From Streptomyces sp. NRRL F-2580 (GTDB lineage Bacteria; Actinomycetota; Actinomycetes; Streptomycetales; Streptomycetaceae), in assembly GCF_000720115.1 (NCBI RefSeq), contig NZ_JOIR01000048.1, forward strand, positions 23,162 to 87,161: 64,000 nucleotides of DNA, written 5' to 3'. Numbering within the stretch: the first letter of the stretch is position 1; each line of letters starts with the position of its first letter. Both the position numbers and the translations under genes were made by a program. The notes under the pieces are model-generated. The model was given only the letters and a program-made list of their open reading frames with translations. It was not told the DNA's origin and did no database searches. Of this stretch, positions 8,687 to 16,708 are shown in pieces.

Positions 8687-8808
8687 CGCGGCGTCCCGTA
8701 CGGCCCGCCGGGCAAGGGACCGCCGGCCGAGGCAAGCACATGCGGCCGGCGCGCGGTTCAGCGCGCGGGCCCGGCACCCCCGTCTGCTCCGGTAGAAGGA
8801 CTTCTCTC

Positions 8809-9261
8809 ATGGCCGTCCGAAACCAGCTGATCCGTCGGTCCCCCCAGGCGGTGTGGTCGGTGCTCGCCGATCCGACCCGGTACGGGGAGTGGGTGGTGGG
8901 CCCGTCCGAGTCCACACCGCTCGATCAGCTCTGGCCGGATGTCGGATCCCGGCTCCGCTACACCGTGCGGCTGGGCCCCTGGTCGACCGAAGGGGTGACG
9001 ACCGTACGCCACCGGGACCCCGGCCGCGAGCTGGAGCTGGAGGCGTCGTTCAAGGCTCTGGGCACGGCGAGGATCTTCCTCCAGCTCCGGCCGTGGGGCG
9101 AGGAGACCCTCGTCGTCTGCGACGAGCACCCCCTGCGCGGCATCGGCGGCACCCTGCACAACCCCGCCGTCGAAGTCCTGCTCCAGCTCCGGCATCGAGG
9201 CATGCTGGCCCGCCTGGCCAGGATCGTGGAACACGATCACGTCACGGCCCGCCATGCCTGA
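8809..9261 (+). CDS. SRPBCC-family (polyketide cyclase/dehydrase-like) protein
   Basis: ATG 8809 follows AGAAGGA. The 150-residue product has the START/SRPBCC signature: an N-terminal strand with RSPQAVWSVLADPTRYGEW, central strands (YTVRLGPWSTEG, RELELEASFKAL) and a long C-terminal helix (AVEVLLQLRHRGMLARLARI). These proteins bind hydrophobic ligands in a helix-grip cavity. The 3' end overlaps the next gene by 8 bases, implying co-transcription with the FAD-dependent oxidoreductase that follows, a common pairing. The partner is now broken. Confidence 0.8.
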   Translation: MAVRNQLIRRSPQAVWSVLADPTRYGEWVVGPSESTPLDQLWPDVGSRLRYTVRLGPWSTEGVTTVRHRDPGRELELEASFKALGTARIFLQLRPWGEETLVVCDEHPLRGIGGTLHNPAVEVLLQLRHRGMLARLARIVEHDHVTARHA

Positions 9262-9666
9262 CGCGGTGGTGATCGGCGCGGGCCCGAACGGGCTGGTGGC
9301 CGCGAACCTGCTGGTCGACGCCGGCTGGAGCGTGGAAGTCCTGGAGGCACAGCCGGAGCCCGGAGGCGCGGTACGCAGTGACCGAGGCGTCCACCCCGAC
9401 TACGTCTCGACCTCTTCAGCGCCTTCTACCCCCTGGCCGCCGCCTCCCCGGTCCTCGCCCACCCGACCTCGCCGCCGAAGGCCTGCGATGGAGCCACGCC
9501 CCGTCCGTACTGGCCCACCCGCTGAAGGACGGCCGGTGCGCCGTACTGGAGCGCCGCGTGGAAGAGACCTCGGCCGGGCTGGCGGGATTCGCGGCGGCTG
9601 ACGGGGACGCCTGGCGGGACATGTACCAGGTGTGGAGCCGGGTCGGTCCCGACCAGCTGCGCCCGT
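9254..9666 (+). pseudogene. Phytoene-dehydrogenase-like FAD oxidoreductase, truncated
   Basis: The first ~50 residues contain the Rossmann motif VVIGAGPNGLVAANLL and the following EVLEAQPEPGGAVRS, typical of CrtI-like flavin amine oxidoreductases. The frame breaks near 9407. The continuation (LFSAFYPLAAASPVL, then GLRWSHAPSVLAHPL and RVEETSAGLAGFAAADGDAW) lies in other frames, with a second break near 9470. The similarity stops at about 9666, whereas the family is about 500 residues long. It overlaps the SRPBCC gene by 8 bases, so the original operon has lost its second enzyme. Confidence 0.7.
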
Positions 9667-9703
9667 TGTCCCGGTCACGGCATCATCGCCCGGGATGCTG
9701 CCC

Positions 9704-10636
9704 TCATGAGGGCGCGTTGACGACTCCGAACGGTATGTGAACGCTGGGGGTGGCCGGCGCGGTGCCCTTCAGGTGGGAGACCTGGTCGTCGAAGAACACG
9801 TGTGGATCCAGGACGCCCATGACGGCGGCCTTGTCGACGCCGCCGAGGAAGAAGGCGTCGTTGACCAGTAGCCCCCACCGCTTGAGGCTCAGCAGGGCGC
9901 GCTCATGGGTGGGGGCGTCCCGAGCGGTGACCAGGGACACCCGGAGGCGGGGCTGGTATCCGGGATTCCTGCGGCGCTCGTCCTCCTCACGGCGCTGGAT
10001 GCGGTTGATGCCGGCGAGGAACTCGCCCAGCGGGCCTGGATCGTGAGGCGTGGTCGCATTGCGGACCTCGTGCGCACGGAACGCGTCGAGGCCGGCCCCC
10101 TGGAAGATCCGCTCGGCGGAGTCACCCGCCAGCACCCCGTCGAAGTCGAAGGCGATGCGGAGCTCGGGGTCGGTCTCGTCGTCCACCCGTGCGGTCTCGA
10201 GTACGTGCCCCGCCGGTAGTCCGTCTGCCACCGCTTCACGCACGTCAGCCTCATTGGCCGACAGGAACAACGACATGTTCAGCGCCGGCATGAACCGGTG
10301 GGGCGAACGACCCTGGCGAAAGACGGCCCGACTGATGCGCAGGCCGTGCGCTTGGATCGAACGCATGACCCGTAGCCCGGTGTCCGGGTCGTTCCGCGAC
10401 AGGATGATGACCTCGACCAACGGATCGGACGGGTCCGCGAGGTCGTTCAACGACAGCAGGCGCCGGACGAACGGGAAGGCCGCACCCTTGGCCAAGACCA
10501 CGTCCACGTGAGCCTCTTGGTGAGACCGGTACGCGTCCTCTCCCTGCTCGCGGAACACCGCGTCGCAGTCGGTGAGGTCGAACAGGGCGCTAGAGGCGAT
10601 CCCCATCACCAGGCGACCGGACAGGTCGTACTTCAT
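9704..10636 (-). CDS. Cytosolic 5'-nucleotidase (HAD-like, PF06189 type)
   Basis: ATG 10636 is preceded by a G-rich site. The protein (310 aa) has VEVIILSRNDPDTGLRVMRS, FLSANEADVREAV and the HAD-like LRIAFDFDGVLAGDSAE, with Asp-x-Asp as predicted nucleophile and acid. HVFFDDQVSHL (late acidic motif) lies near the end. This arrangement fits the NT5C1/5_nucleotidase family that dephosphorylates nucleoside monophosphates. Upstream in-frame codons to 10990 are shadow sequence. A deoxynucleoside kinase lies 650 bases away on the other strand and catalyses the opposing reaction, but a P450 relic separates the two. Confidence 0.8.
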   Translation of the reverse strand: MKYDLSGRLVMGIASSALFDLTDCDAVFREQGEDAYRSHQEAHVDVVLAKGAAFPFVRRLLSLNDLADPSDPLVEVIILSRNDPDTGLRVMRSIQAHGLRISRAVFRQGRSPHRFMPALNMSLFLSANEADVREAVADGLPAGHVLETARVDDETDPELRIAFDFDGVLAGDSAERIFQGAGLDAFRAHEVRNATTPHDPGPLGEFLAGINRIQRREEDERRRNPGYQPRLRVSLVTARDAPTHERALLSLKRWGLLVNDAFFLGGVDKAAVMGVLDPHVFFDDQVSHLKGTAPATPSVHIPFGVVNAPS

Positions 10637-10789
10637 GACGCCCCCAGCTGGCGTGCGCGCAATGTTGGGATGGTTATCACCCTGGCGCGTGTCCGAAAAC
10701 ATGTGCGGCACTTGGGCGGGGAGATGCGGTGGACCGCCCGTCGGGGCCGCCGGGTCGGCCCTCGGGCTCAGTCGCCCGCCCTTCATGGG

Positions 10790-11003
10790 CTCCGCCCGGA
10801 CTTCCTCCAACGGCTGCGCGAGGACCCACAGCTGCTTCGGGGCCCCGCTGGCACGCCTGGAGGCGCAGCTGGCGCTGAGCGAGGTGAGCTGCCGGCTGGA
10901 GAACCCGTGACTGCCGGAGGACCCGCCGCCGTATCGCCACAACGCGGTCCTGCCCGGCCCGCGCCACCTGCCGATCGCCTGCGACGGCATCCGCGCGGCC
11001 TGA
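10790..11003 (+). pseudogene. Cytochrome P450 3' remnant
   Basis: One plus frame contains SCFGAPLARLEAQLAL, the heme-binding Cys loop and following helix of a P450 (Cys codon 10833-10835). After an in-frame TGA (10908-10910) the same frame continues LPEDPPPYRHNAVLPGP and ends HLPIACDGIRAA at TGA 11001-11003, matching the usual P450 C-terminus. The rest of the ~400-residue enzyme is not recognisable upstream. It is a dead 3' fragment. Confidence 0.65.
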
Positions 11004-11289
11004 ATCGCGAGCAGGCCGGCGCTCGGCCCGGGGTGGGGCGGCGCGTCGTCTAAACTTCGAGGCGGTTGCGGGGCGGAGATTCGCCGTGCGTGGCAACTGC
11101 GGAACGGTCGGTCGGTCCGGCCGGTCGCGGAGGGGGGCCCGGGCCAGGGCCTCGGTCCGGGACAGGGACCACATGGCGCCGATCATGAAGATCTTTGGGA
11201 ATCCGATGACCGCCGGCACACGTCTCAGCGGTGTGGGGTGTCCGGCCCACCCGCCCGCGATCAGAAGAAACCCCAGGGAGAAGTGAGGT

Positions 11290-11952
11290 ATGTCGGTGAT
11301 CTGCGTCGGAGGCATGATCGGGATCGGCAAGACGAGCGTTGCCGAACTGCTCGCCAAGGAGCTGGGCAGCGAAGTCTTCTACGAGAGCGTCGCAGACAAT
11401 CCGATCCTCCCGCTCTTCTACACGGCGAGCCCCGAGGAGATCCAGGCGAAGCGCTACCCCTTCCTGCTCCAGCTCTACTTCCTGCAGACACGGTTCGCCT
11501 CGATCAAGGAGGCGTACAAGCAGGGCGACAACGTCCTCGACCGGTCCATCTACGAGGACTGGTACTTCGCCAAGGTCAACCACGACCTGGGCCGGATCAG
11601 CTCCCTCGAGATGCAGGTGTACGACGGACTGCTCAACGAGATGATGCGCGAGATCGACGGCCTGCCGTACCGCAAGGCACCCGATCTCATGGTCTACCTC
11701 AAGGCGGACTTCGAGACGGTGCTGCATCGCATCGGGCTCCGGGGCCGCGATTTCGAGCAGGACGAGAGCCTCGTCGAGTACTACCGGACGCTGTGGTCCG
11801 GCTACGACGACTGGGTGCACAAGCACTACTCGGCCAGCGAAGTCCTCATCATCGACATGAACCACACCGATGTGGTGAACAACGCCGAGGACGCGGCCCG
11901 CGTGGTGCAGGAGGTCAAGAACGCCTTGGCGGCGGCCAGGCTCCGGGCCTGA
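11290..11952 (+). CDS. Deoxynucleoside kinase (deoxyadenosine/deoxyguanosine kinase type)
   Basis: ATG 11290 follows GGGAGAAGTGAGG. The 220-residue protein has the P-loop GGMIGIGKTS (residues 7-16), YESVADNPILPLFY for substrate binding, the DRSIYED motif (~84-90) carrying the catalytic-region Arg, and a lid segment GLRGRDFEQDE. This matches the dCK/dGK family, which phosphorylates deoxynucleosides to dNMPs for salvage. It is monocistronic and its start is well supported. Base specificity cannot be read from sequence. Confidence 0.88.
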   Translation: MSVICVGGMIGIGKTSVAELLAKELGSEVFYESVADNPILPLFYTASPEEIQAKRYPFLLQLYFLQTRFASIKEAYKQGDNVLDRSIYEDWYFAKVNHDLGRISSLEMQVYDGLLNEMMREIDGLPYRKAPDLMVYLKADFETVLHRIGLRGRDFEQDESLVEYYRTLWSGYDDWVHKHYSASEVLIIDMNHTDVVNNAEDAARVVQEVKNALAAARLRA

Positions 11953-12015
11953 CGCCGTTCCACGCGGGCACCATCGCCGCCCGCCCGCCCGCCCGCCCGT
12001 CGGCCGAGCCGTCCC

Positions 12016-12093
12016 TCCTGGGGCTACCGGCTCACCCAGGGGCTGCACGTGGCGTCCGGGATCGCCGCGATCCCGCTGCTGCCGGCCAAGCTG
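12016..12093 (+). pseudogene. Fragment resembling a membrane segment of a molybdopterin oxidoreductase
   Basis: The frame reads SWGYRLTQGLHVASGIAAI followed by PLLPAKL. This resembles the first membrane helix of actinomycete molybdopterin-dependent oxidoreductases with a cytochrome-b-like anchor (YRLTQGLHV...G.A.IPLLLAKLW). Only about 26 residues remain, without start or flanking domains. A (GCCC)5 repeat lies just upstream at 11980-11999. Confidence 0.35.
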
Positions 12094-12233
12094 TCTCCCA
12101 CTCCTTCGCGGTGCCTCCCCCTTGCGTGAGTGAGGTGCCGAGGGCGGGGCAGGCGGAATGCGAAGGACGACAGGCAACCGCTCGCTGTCTTCCCCTCCTG
12201 CCCCGTTCGACCCCGCGTGCAAGGAGACCTGTC

Positions 12234-12455
12234 ATGCACAGTGCCCCGTCGGAGCCTGAACTTCCGAATCGCGTACCGGAGAAACGCGACGCCGTCACAC
12301 CTGACCTGCCGCCCGTCGGCCCCCGCGCCCCCGACCTCCCGGGCGCCGCGGCCGGACGGCCCCGGCGCGAGGACCCCGCGAAGGGCAGGAGCGAGGAGGG
12401 CGAGCAGCCGGCCCCCGGCCCGGGCAACGCCAAGCCCCAAGAGCCGACCGACTGA
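12234..12455 (+). CDS. Small disordered hypothetical protein (73 aa)
   Basis: ATG 12234 has a good ribosome-binding site (AAGGAGA, 12221-12227). The product is rich in Pro, Glu, Arg and Gly (PEKRDAVTPDLPPVGPRAPD; DPAKGRSEEGEQPAPGPG) and is predicted to be unfolded. No family is recognised. It converges on the phosphatase gene ending at 12466, with only 10 bases between the stops. Confidence 0.5.
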   Translation: MHSAPSEPELPNRVPEKRDAVTPDLPPVGPRAPDLPGAAAGRPRREDPAKGRSEEGEQPAPGPGNAKPQEPTD

Positions 12456-12465
12456 CCCGAGCCAC

Positions 12466-13659
12466 CTAGCGGAAATCCCAGCCGAGGCGGAGTACGGCCA
12501 GGTCGTCGGTGTGTCTTCCGGCGTTGAGCGCTCTGGTCTGGCGGATGAGGCTGTCCAGGTGCGCTGCCGGGTCCGCGGACGGTGTGGTGTTGATCAGGGG
12601 CAGGAGCCCCTCGATGCCCAGCCGGCCGCCGGCGTCACCGTTGTGCCCCTCGGTGAGGCCGTCGGTGTAGAGGGTGAGCGCTCCGGCGTCCGGGAGGGAG
12701 ATGACCGTGGCGGGCCACTCGCCGTGGCCGGGAACTATGCCGAGTGCGATGCCGTGCTCGGCGGGCACCTCCAGGGTCTCCTCCACGGTGGTGAGCAGGG
12801 GCTCGTGGTGGCCCGCCAGGTAGAGGGTGGCAGTGGAGGCCTTCTGGTCGAGGGTGAGGAGCGTGCAGGTGGCGAAGAGGGGCTGGGTGCCGCGCTCCGC
12901 CACCAGCAGGCGTTCCATCAGGTGCAGCAGTTCCGTGCCGTGGTGTCCGGCCAGGACGAGCGAGCGCCAGGCGATGCGCAGGCAGACACCGAGGGCCGCG
13001 GCGTCGGGGCCGTGTCCGCTGACGTCACCGACGACGGCGTGCAGCAGTCCTCCGTCACCTTCGACGACGTCGAGGAAGTCGCCGCCGAGCAGGGCCTGTT
13101 CGGCGCCGGGCAGGTAGCGGGTGGTCACCGTGACCGTGGAGGTGTCGAGGAGGGGCCGCGGCAGCAGTCCGCGTTCCAGGCGGGCGTTCTCCTCCGCCCG
13201 CTGCCGGGCCGACTGGGCTTCGGCCGCCGCGCGCTCGGCGTGGCTCCGGTAGACGGCGTAGCGGACCGTGCGGCGCAGCAGGTCGGCTTCGACCTTGCCC
13301 TTGACGAGGTAGTCCTGGGCCCCGGCGGCCATCGCCTCGGAGCCCGCCTGCTTCTCGGACAGGCCGGTCAGGACGATCACCGCGGTGTGCGGGGCCATGG
13401 CGCGGACGGTGGTGACCGCGTCGGTGCCCGACACGTCGGGCAGGTGCAGGTCGAGGAGGATGCAGTCGAAGGCGAGGGCTGCGAGTTCCGAGCGGGCTCC
13501 GGCGAGCGAGGTGCTGATGGCGAGCTCGAAGCGCAGCTCGGTGTCGTGGAGGAGCTCCTCCACGAGTAGGGCGTCGGCGGCGTCGTCCTCGATGAGGAGG
13601 ATGCGGTAGACCGGTTCGTTCGCGGCGATGCCGCTGACGTGGGGGAGGGTCGCGGTCAT
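12466..13659 (-). CDS. Receiver domain fused to SpoIIE/PP2C serine phosphatase
   Basis: The 397-residue protein starts with a receiver domain: IEDDAADALLVEE (acidic pair), CILLDLHLPDVSG (phospho-Asp ~70) and DYLVKG (Lys ~121). A helical linker (AEAQSARQRAEENARLERGLLPRP) leads to a SpoIIE phosphatase domain with GGDFLDVVEGD, VVGDVSGHGPDAAALG, GHHEPLL, LTLYTDGLTEG and HTDDLAVLRLGW. These carry the metal-site Asp residues. ATG 13659 overlaps the kinase stop as ATGA, so translation is coupled. Phosphorylation by the kinase probably controls the phosphatase, whose target is likely an anti-sigma antagonist. Confidence 0.9.
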   Translation of the reverse strand: MTATLPHVSGIAANEPVYRILLIEDDAADALLVEELLHDTELRFELAISTSLAGARSELAALAFDCILLDLHLPDVSGTDAVTTVRAMAPHTAVIVLTGLSEKQAGSEAMAAGAQDYLVKGKVEADLLRRTVRYAVYRSHAERAAAEAQSARQRAEENARLERGLLPRPLLDTSTVTVTTRYLPGAEQALLGGDFLDVVEGDGGLLHAVVGDVSGHGPDAAALGVCLRIAWRSLVLAGHHGTELLHLMERLLVAERGTQPLFATCTLLTLDQKASTATLYLAGHHEPLLTTVEETLEVPAEHGIALGIVPGHGEWPATVISLPDAGALTLYTDGLTEGHNGDAGGRLGIEGLLPLINTTPSADPAAHLDSLIRQTRALNAGRHTDDLAVLRLGWDFR

Positions 13660-15263
13660 GGCGCCGGCTCCGCGGCGGCCCGGGTCGCTTCCGCGATGGT
13701 GGACGGGGACAGCGCCGGGGGAGGCTCGGAGGCGAGGGTGAAGCTGATGCGCGTCCCGTCCCGGTACTCCGGGTCGACGGCGATGTCGCCGCCGTGGAAC
13801 TCGACGATCTTCTTGCACATCGCCAGGCCGATTCCGCTTCCGGGATAGACGTCCTTGGTGTGGAGCCGCTGGAAGATCACGAACACCTTGTCGGCGTACT
13901 CGGGAGCGATGCCGATGCCGTTGTCGGTCACCGTGAACCGCCACAGCTCCCCCTCCCGGGCCACGGCGACACGGATCTCCGGTGCCAGGTCCGGACGGCG
14001 GAACTTGACCGCGTTGCCGATCAGGTTCTGCCAGAGCATGCCCATCTGGGTGGGATCGGCGACCAGGGTCGGGAGCGGATCGTGCGTGATCGACGCGCCC
14101 GCCTCCTCGATGCCGACGCTCAGTGCGGACAAGGTCCGTTCCATGACGTGGTCGAGGTCGACCTTTTCGGGAGCGTGGTGGACGCGGCCCACCCGGGAGA
14201 AGTCGAGAAGGTCGTTGATGAGGGTCTGCATGCGGTTGGCGCCGTCGACCGCGATGCCGATGTACTGGTCCGCCTTGGCGTCGAGCTGCCCTCCGTAGCG
14301 CCGCTGGAGGAGCTGCGTGAAGCTGGAGACCTTGCGCAGCGGCTCCTGCAGGTCGTGGGAGGCCACGTACGCGAACTGCTCCAGCTCGGCGTTGGACCGC
14401 TGCAGGTCGGCGGTCTGCGCGTCCAGGCGCAGCCGGGCCTCCTCGCTGAAGGCCAGCTCGCGCAACAGCCGGCGGCGCATGAAGTCGATCTCGCCGCTCA
14501 GACGCCGCAGGTCCGCCGGACCGGCCGAGGAGATGGGATGGCCGAAGTCACCTTCGGCGACGGTGCGGGCGTCCGCCCCCAGCTGCTCGAGCGGCCGGGT
14601 GATGCCGCGGCGCAGGCCTTCGAACACCAGCCCGGCCAGCAGGGCGATCACGACGGCGATCGCCGCGAACACCCAGTTCCGCAGCCTCATCGTGGCGGCG
14701 AGGTCGGCCCGTGTCCGGGCCCGCTCCGCGCGCAACCGTTCCTGCTGGTCGCCCATGGCCTGACGCAGGGCGTCGAACGCCGCCTTCGCCTCGGCGGCGC
14801 GTTCGATGGCCAGGGGAGAGGGCGCCCCGGGTGGGGAGGCGGCGACGGGGCGGGCGATCCTCTCCTGCCACGTGGACAGCGCGTCCTGGACGCTCTTCAG
14901 GTCGTCGAGCGCGCGGGAGTCGCCGCGCAGGAGTTGCGCGAGCTGCGCGGCGTACGTGTTCTCGTCCGTGAGCCCCCGCCGGTACGGCTCCAGGAACTCC
15001 GGGGTTCCGGTGAGGCCGTAGCCGCGGATACCGGTTTCCTGGTTGAGGAGGGCCGATTCCAGACGGAACGCGGTCGACAGCGCGGGGGACCGTACGTCCA
15101 CGAGCTCGTTGCTGATCCTCGCCGTACGCCCCAGCACCCACGCTCCGGTCACACCGAGCACGGCCAGCACCACCAGCGACACCGCCACCCCGACGCGGAG
15201 CCACCGCCGGGTCGTCCACGCGGAGAACCTCGGCGTACGCGGCGGCCTCGTCATGCCGGTCAT
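13656..15263 (-). CDS. Membrane histidine kinase with CHASE3-like sensor, HAMP, HisKA and HATPase
   Basis: Two membrane helices (residues ~23-46 and ~194-215) flank a helical extracellular domain with LLNQETGIRGYGLTG, typical of CHASE3. A HAMP segment, a coiled coil (DAQTADLQRSNAELEQFAYV) and the H-box ASHDLQEPLRKV follow. The ATPase part has LWQNLIGNAVKFR (N-box), VTDNGIGIAPEY and GSGIGLAMCKKI. The DLQEPL H-box is of the phytochrome-kinase type, which often works with stand-alone receivers such as the one at 15723. It is translationally coupled to the REC-phosphatase and divergent from the HTH-receiver gene. Confidence 0.9.
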   Translation of the reverse strand: MTGMTRPPRTPRFSAWTTRRWLRVGVAVSLVVLAVLGVTGAWVLGRTARISNELVDVRSPALSTAFRLESALLNQETGIRGYGLTGTPEFLEPYRRGLTDENTYAAQLAQLLRGDSRALDDLKSVQDALSTWQERIARPVAASPPGAPSPLAIERAAEAKAAFDALRQAMGDQQERLRAERARTRADLAATMRLRNWVFAAIAVVIALLAGLVFEGLRRGITRPLEQLGADARTVAEGDFGHPISSAGPADLRRLSGEIDFMRRRLLRELAFSEEARLRLDAQTADLQRSNAELEQFAYVASHDLQEPLRKVSSFTQLLQRRYGGQLDAKADQYIGIAVDGANRMQTLINDLLDFSRVGRVHHAPEKVDLDHVMERTLSALSVGIEEAGASITHDPLPTLVADPTQMGMLWQNLIGNAVKFRRPDLAPEIRVAVAREGELWRFTVTDNGIGIAPEYADKVFVIFQRLHTKDVYPGSGIGLAMCKKIVEFHGGDIAVDPEYRDGTRISFTLASEPPPALSPSTIAEATRAAAEPAP

Positions 15264-15329
15264 CCTCTGATTCCCTTCCGAAACGGCACCCTTGAACAGA
15301 TGGCGCAGCGCTCACTGTAAAGGGCATCG

Positions 15330-15345
15330 GACAACAATTGTTGTC
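15330..15345. promoter_or_regulatory. Perfect 16-bp palindromic operator
   Basis: GACAACAATTGTTGTC is an exact palindrome in the 114-bp spacer between the divergent kinase (start 15263) and HTH-receiver gene (start 15378). It is AT-rich against a very GC-rich background. Position and symmetry suggest a binding site for a dimeric regulator, most simply the HTH encoded immediately downstream. Confidence 0.65.
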
Positions 15346-15377
15346 GCCCATCGGGTCGGGGGCCTAGGGTGCGGGGT

Positions 15378-16151
15378 ATGCCGGGCAAGAACTTCCACCT
15401 GCGGACCACCCCGAAGGAGACGGCTGCCGTCGCCGACGCGGCTGTCGCCGACCTCGCCCGGCGCCTGACCCTCCAGCTGCAGAAGGACCTCTCCCACCCG
15501 GCAGCGGACGACCGTGCGCAGGCGCTGGCACGCCTGCACGTACTGGACCACCTTCAAGCGGCCGCAGAACGTCTGCAACGCGCGGCGGCCGCGGATGCCG
15601 CGCGTGCAGGAGCCGGATACCCCCAGATCGGCCGCGCATGCGGCATGACCCGCCAGGGCGCCCGCCGCCGCTGGCCGGGGCTCTTCAACCACACCGACGA
15701 AGCATCCACGGAGCAACTGACGATGAACGCCCCCGCCCGCCCGATCGATGTCCTGCTCGTGGAAGACGACATCGCCGACGCCATGCTCATCGAGGAGGCC
15801 CTCGCCGAGCGCGGGGCCCGCAACCTCGTCCAGGCCACCGACGGCGTCGCCGCCCTGGAACACCTGCGCAACCCCGACAGCCCGCGCCCCGACCTCATCG
15901 TGCTCGACCTGAACATGCCCCGCATGAACGGCCGTGACCTGCTCCGCATCCTGAAGAACGACGCCGACTTGCGGACCATCCCCGTCGTCGTCCTCACCAC
16001 GTCCTCCGCGCCCGACGACGTCGCCGGCGCGTACACCAGCCACGCCAACGCCTACGTGACGAAGCCCGTCAACCTGGAGGAGTTCGAGCAGGCCGTCCAG
16101 AGCATCGACTCCTTCTACCTGGACACCGCAACGCGCCCGCCCCGCGCCTGA
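15378..16151 (+). CDS. HTH domain fused (or overlapping) to a stand-alone response-regulator receiver
   Basis: One open frame of 257 codons runs from ATG 15378. Residues 1-107 form a helical domain ending in a helix-turn-helix-like segment (YPQIGRACGMTRQGARRRWP). Residues 116-257 form a receiver with LLVEDDIADAMLIEEAL, LIVLDLNMPRMNG (phospho-Asp), VLTTSSAPDDV and AYVTKPVNLEEF. ATG 15723, after GGAG, could start the receiver alone (142 aa), the usual size of Rcp1-type regulators. No stop separates the two parts, so either a fusion or two overlapping products is possible. It is divergent from its probable kinase. Confidence 0.75.
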   Translation: MPGKNFHLRTTPKETAAVADAAVADLARRLTLQLQKDLSHPAADDRAQALARLHVLDHLQAAAERLQRAAAADAARAGAGYPQIGRACGMTRQGARRRWPGLFNHTDEASTEQLTMNAPARPIDVLLVEDDIADAMLIEEALAERGARNLVQATDGVAALEHLRNPDSPRPDLIVLDLNMPRMNGRDLLRILKNDADLRTIPVVVLTTSSAPDDVAGAYTSHANAYVTKPVNLEEFEQAVQSIDSFYLDTATRPPRA

Positions 16152-16266
16152 CATCCCGGTGGCGGTGGCCGGTTCGGCGCCGCCGAGCAGGCGGCCGGGG
16201 TTCAAAGGTGATCGGCGGGGTAGGCGACGGCCACTTGATCGATCCGCCGGCGAAAGGCAACCACCG

Positions 16267-16497
16267 ATGTTGATGGCTCACCCGGCCGTACTCCCCGGTC
16301 TCGTCGACCGCTACTGGGCACTGTCCGTACTCGATGCCGGGGAGGGCGACTCGCCCGTGCGCAAGGAGATCGAGGATGTCGAGCGAGCCTTGTGCGTGGC
16401 CACCGGCACGACGGACGTGCACGCCGCCCTGATCGCAGCCCGCCACCACCTGCCCGGCACGGGCACCCTCGACGACTCCGTACTCGCGTCCGGCTGA
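16267..16497 (+). CDS. DUF5133 family small protein
   Basis: ATG 16267 follows GAAAGG at a slightly long spacing. The 76-residue product opens MLMAHPAVLPGLVDRYWAL and has DVERALCVATGTTDVHAALI followed by AARHHL. This is the pattern of DUF5133, a small helical family almost confined to streptomycetes and of unknown function. It has no membrane segment and lies in the same direction as the receiver gene, about 115 bases downstream. Confidence 0.8.
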   Translation: MLMAHPAVLPGLVDRYWALSVLDAGEGDSPVRKEIEDVERALCVATGTTDVHAALIAARHHLPGTGTLDDSVLASG

Positions 16498-16542
16498 CCG
16501 GGCCGGGCGGAGAACGAAGGTGTCCTTGGTGCGGAAGAGCCG

Positions 16543-16562
16543 GGTGGACGCGCGCGTCCACC
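16543..16562. terminator. 20-bp perfect palindrome, probable terminator
   Basis: GGTGGACGCGCGCGTCCACC is fully self-complementary and lies 46 bases after the DUF5133 stop. As RNA it would fold into an 8-bp GC-rich stem with a 4-nt loop. Confidence 0.6.
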
Positions 16563-16708
16563 ACATGGCCGGACGGGCGGACCGGCCGACGTACCAAAGG
16601 CCCTCAGGCCGTGCGGTTTGTCCGGCTTCTCCCTCGACCGGGCCAGTGTGGCCGGGGTGAAGCGGGGCAGACGACCGCAAACGTGGAGCCGATCCCGGAG
16701 GCCTGTCG

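Noticed and set aside
15369..16151. Treating the HTH and receiver as certainly one protein
   Set aside because: An internal ATG at 15723 with GGAG could start the receiver separately, so I report it as ambiguous.
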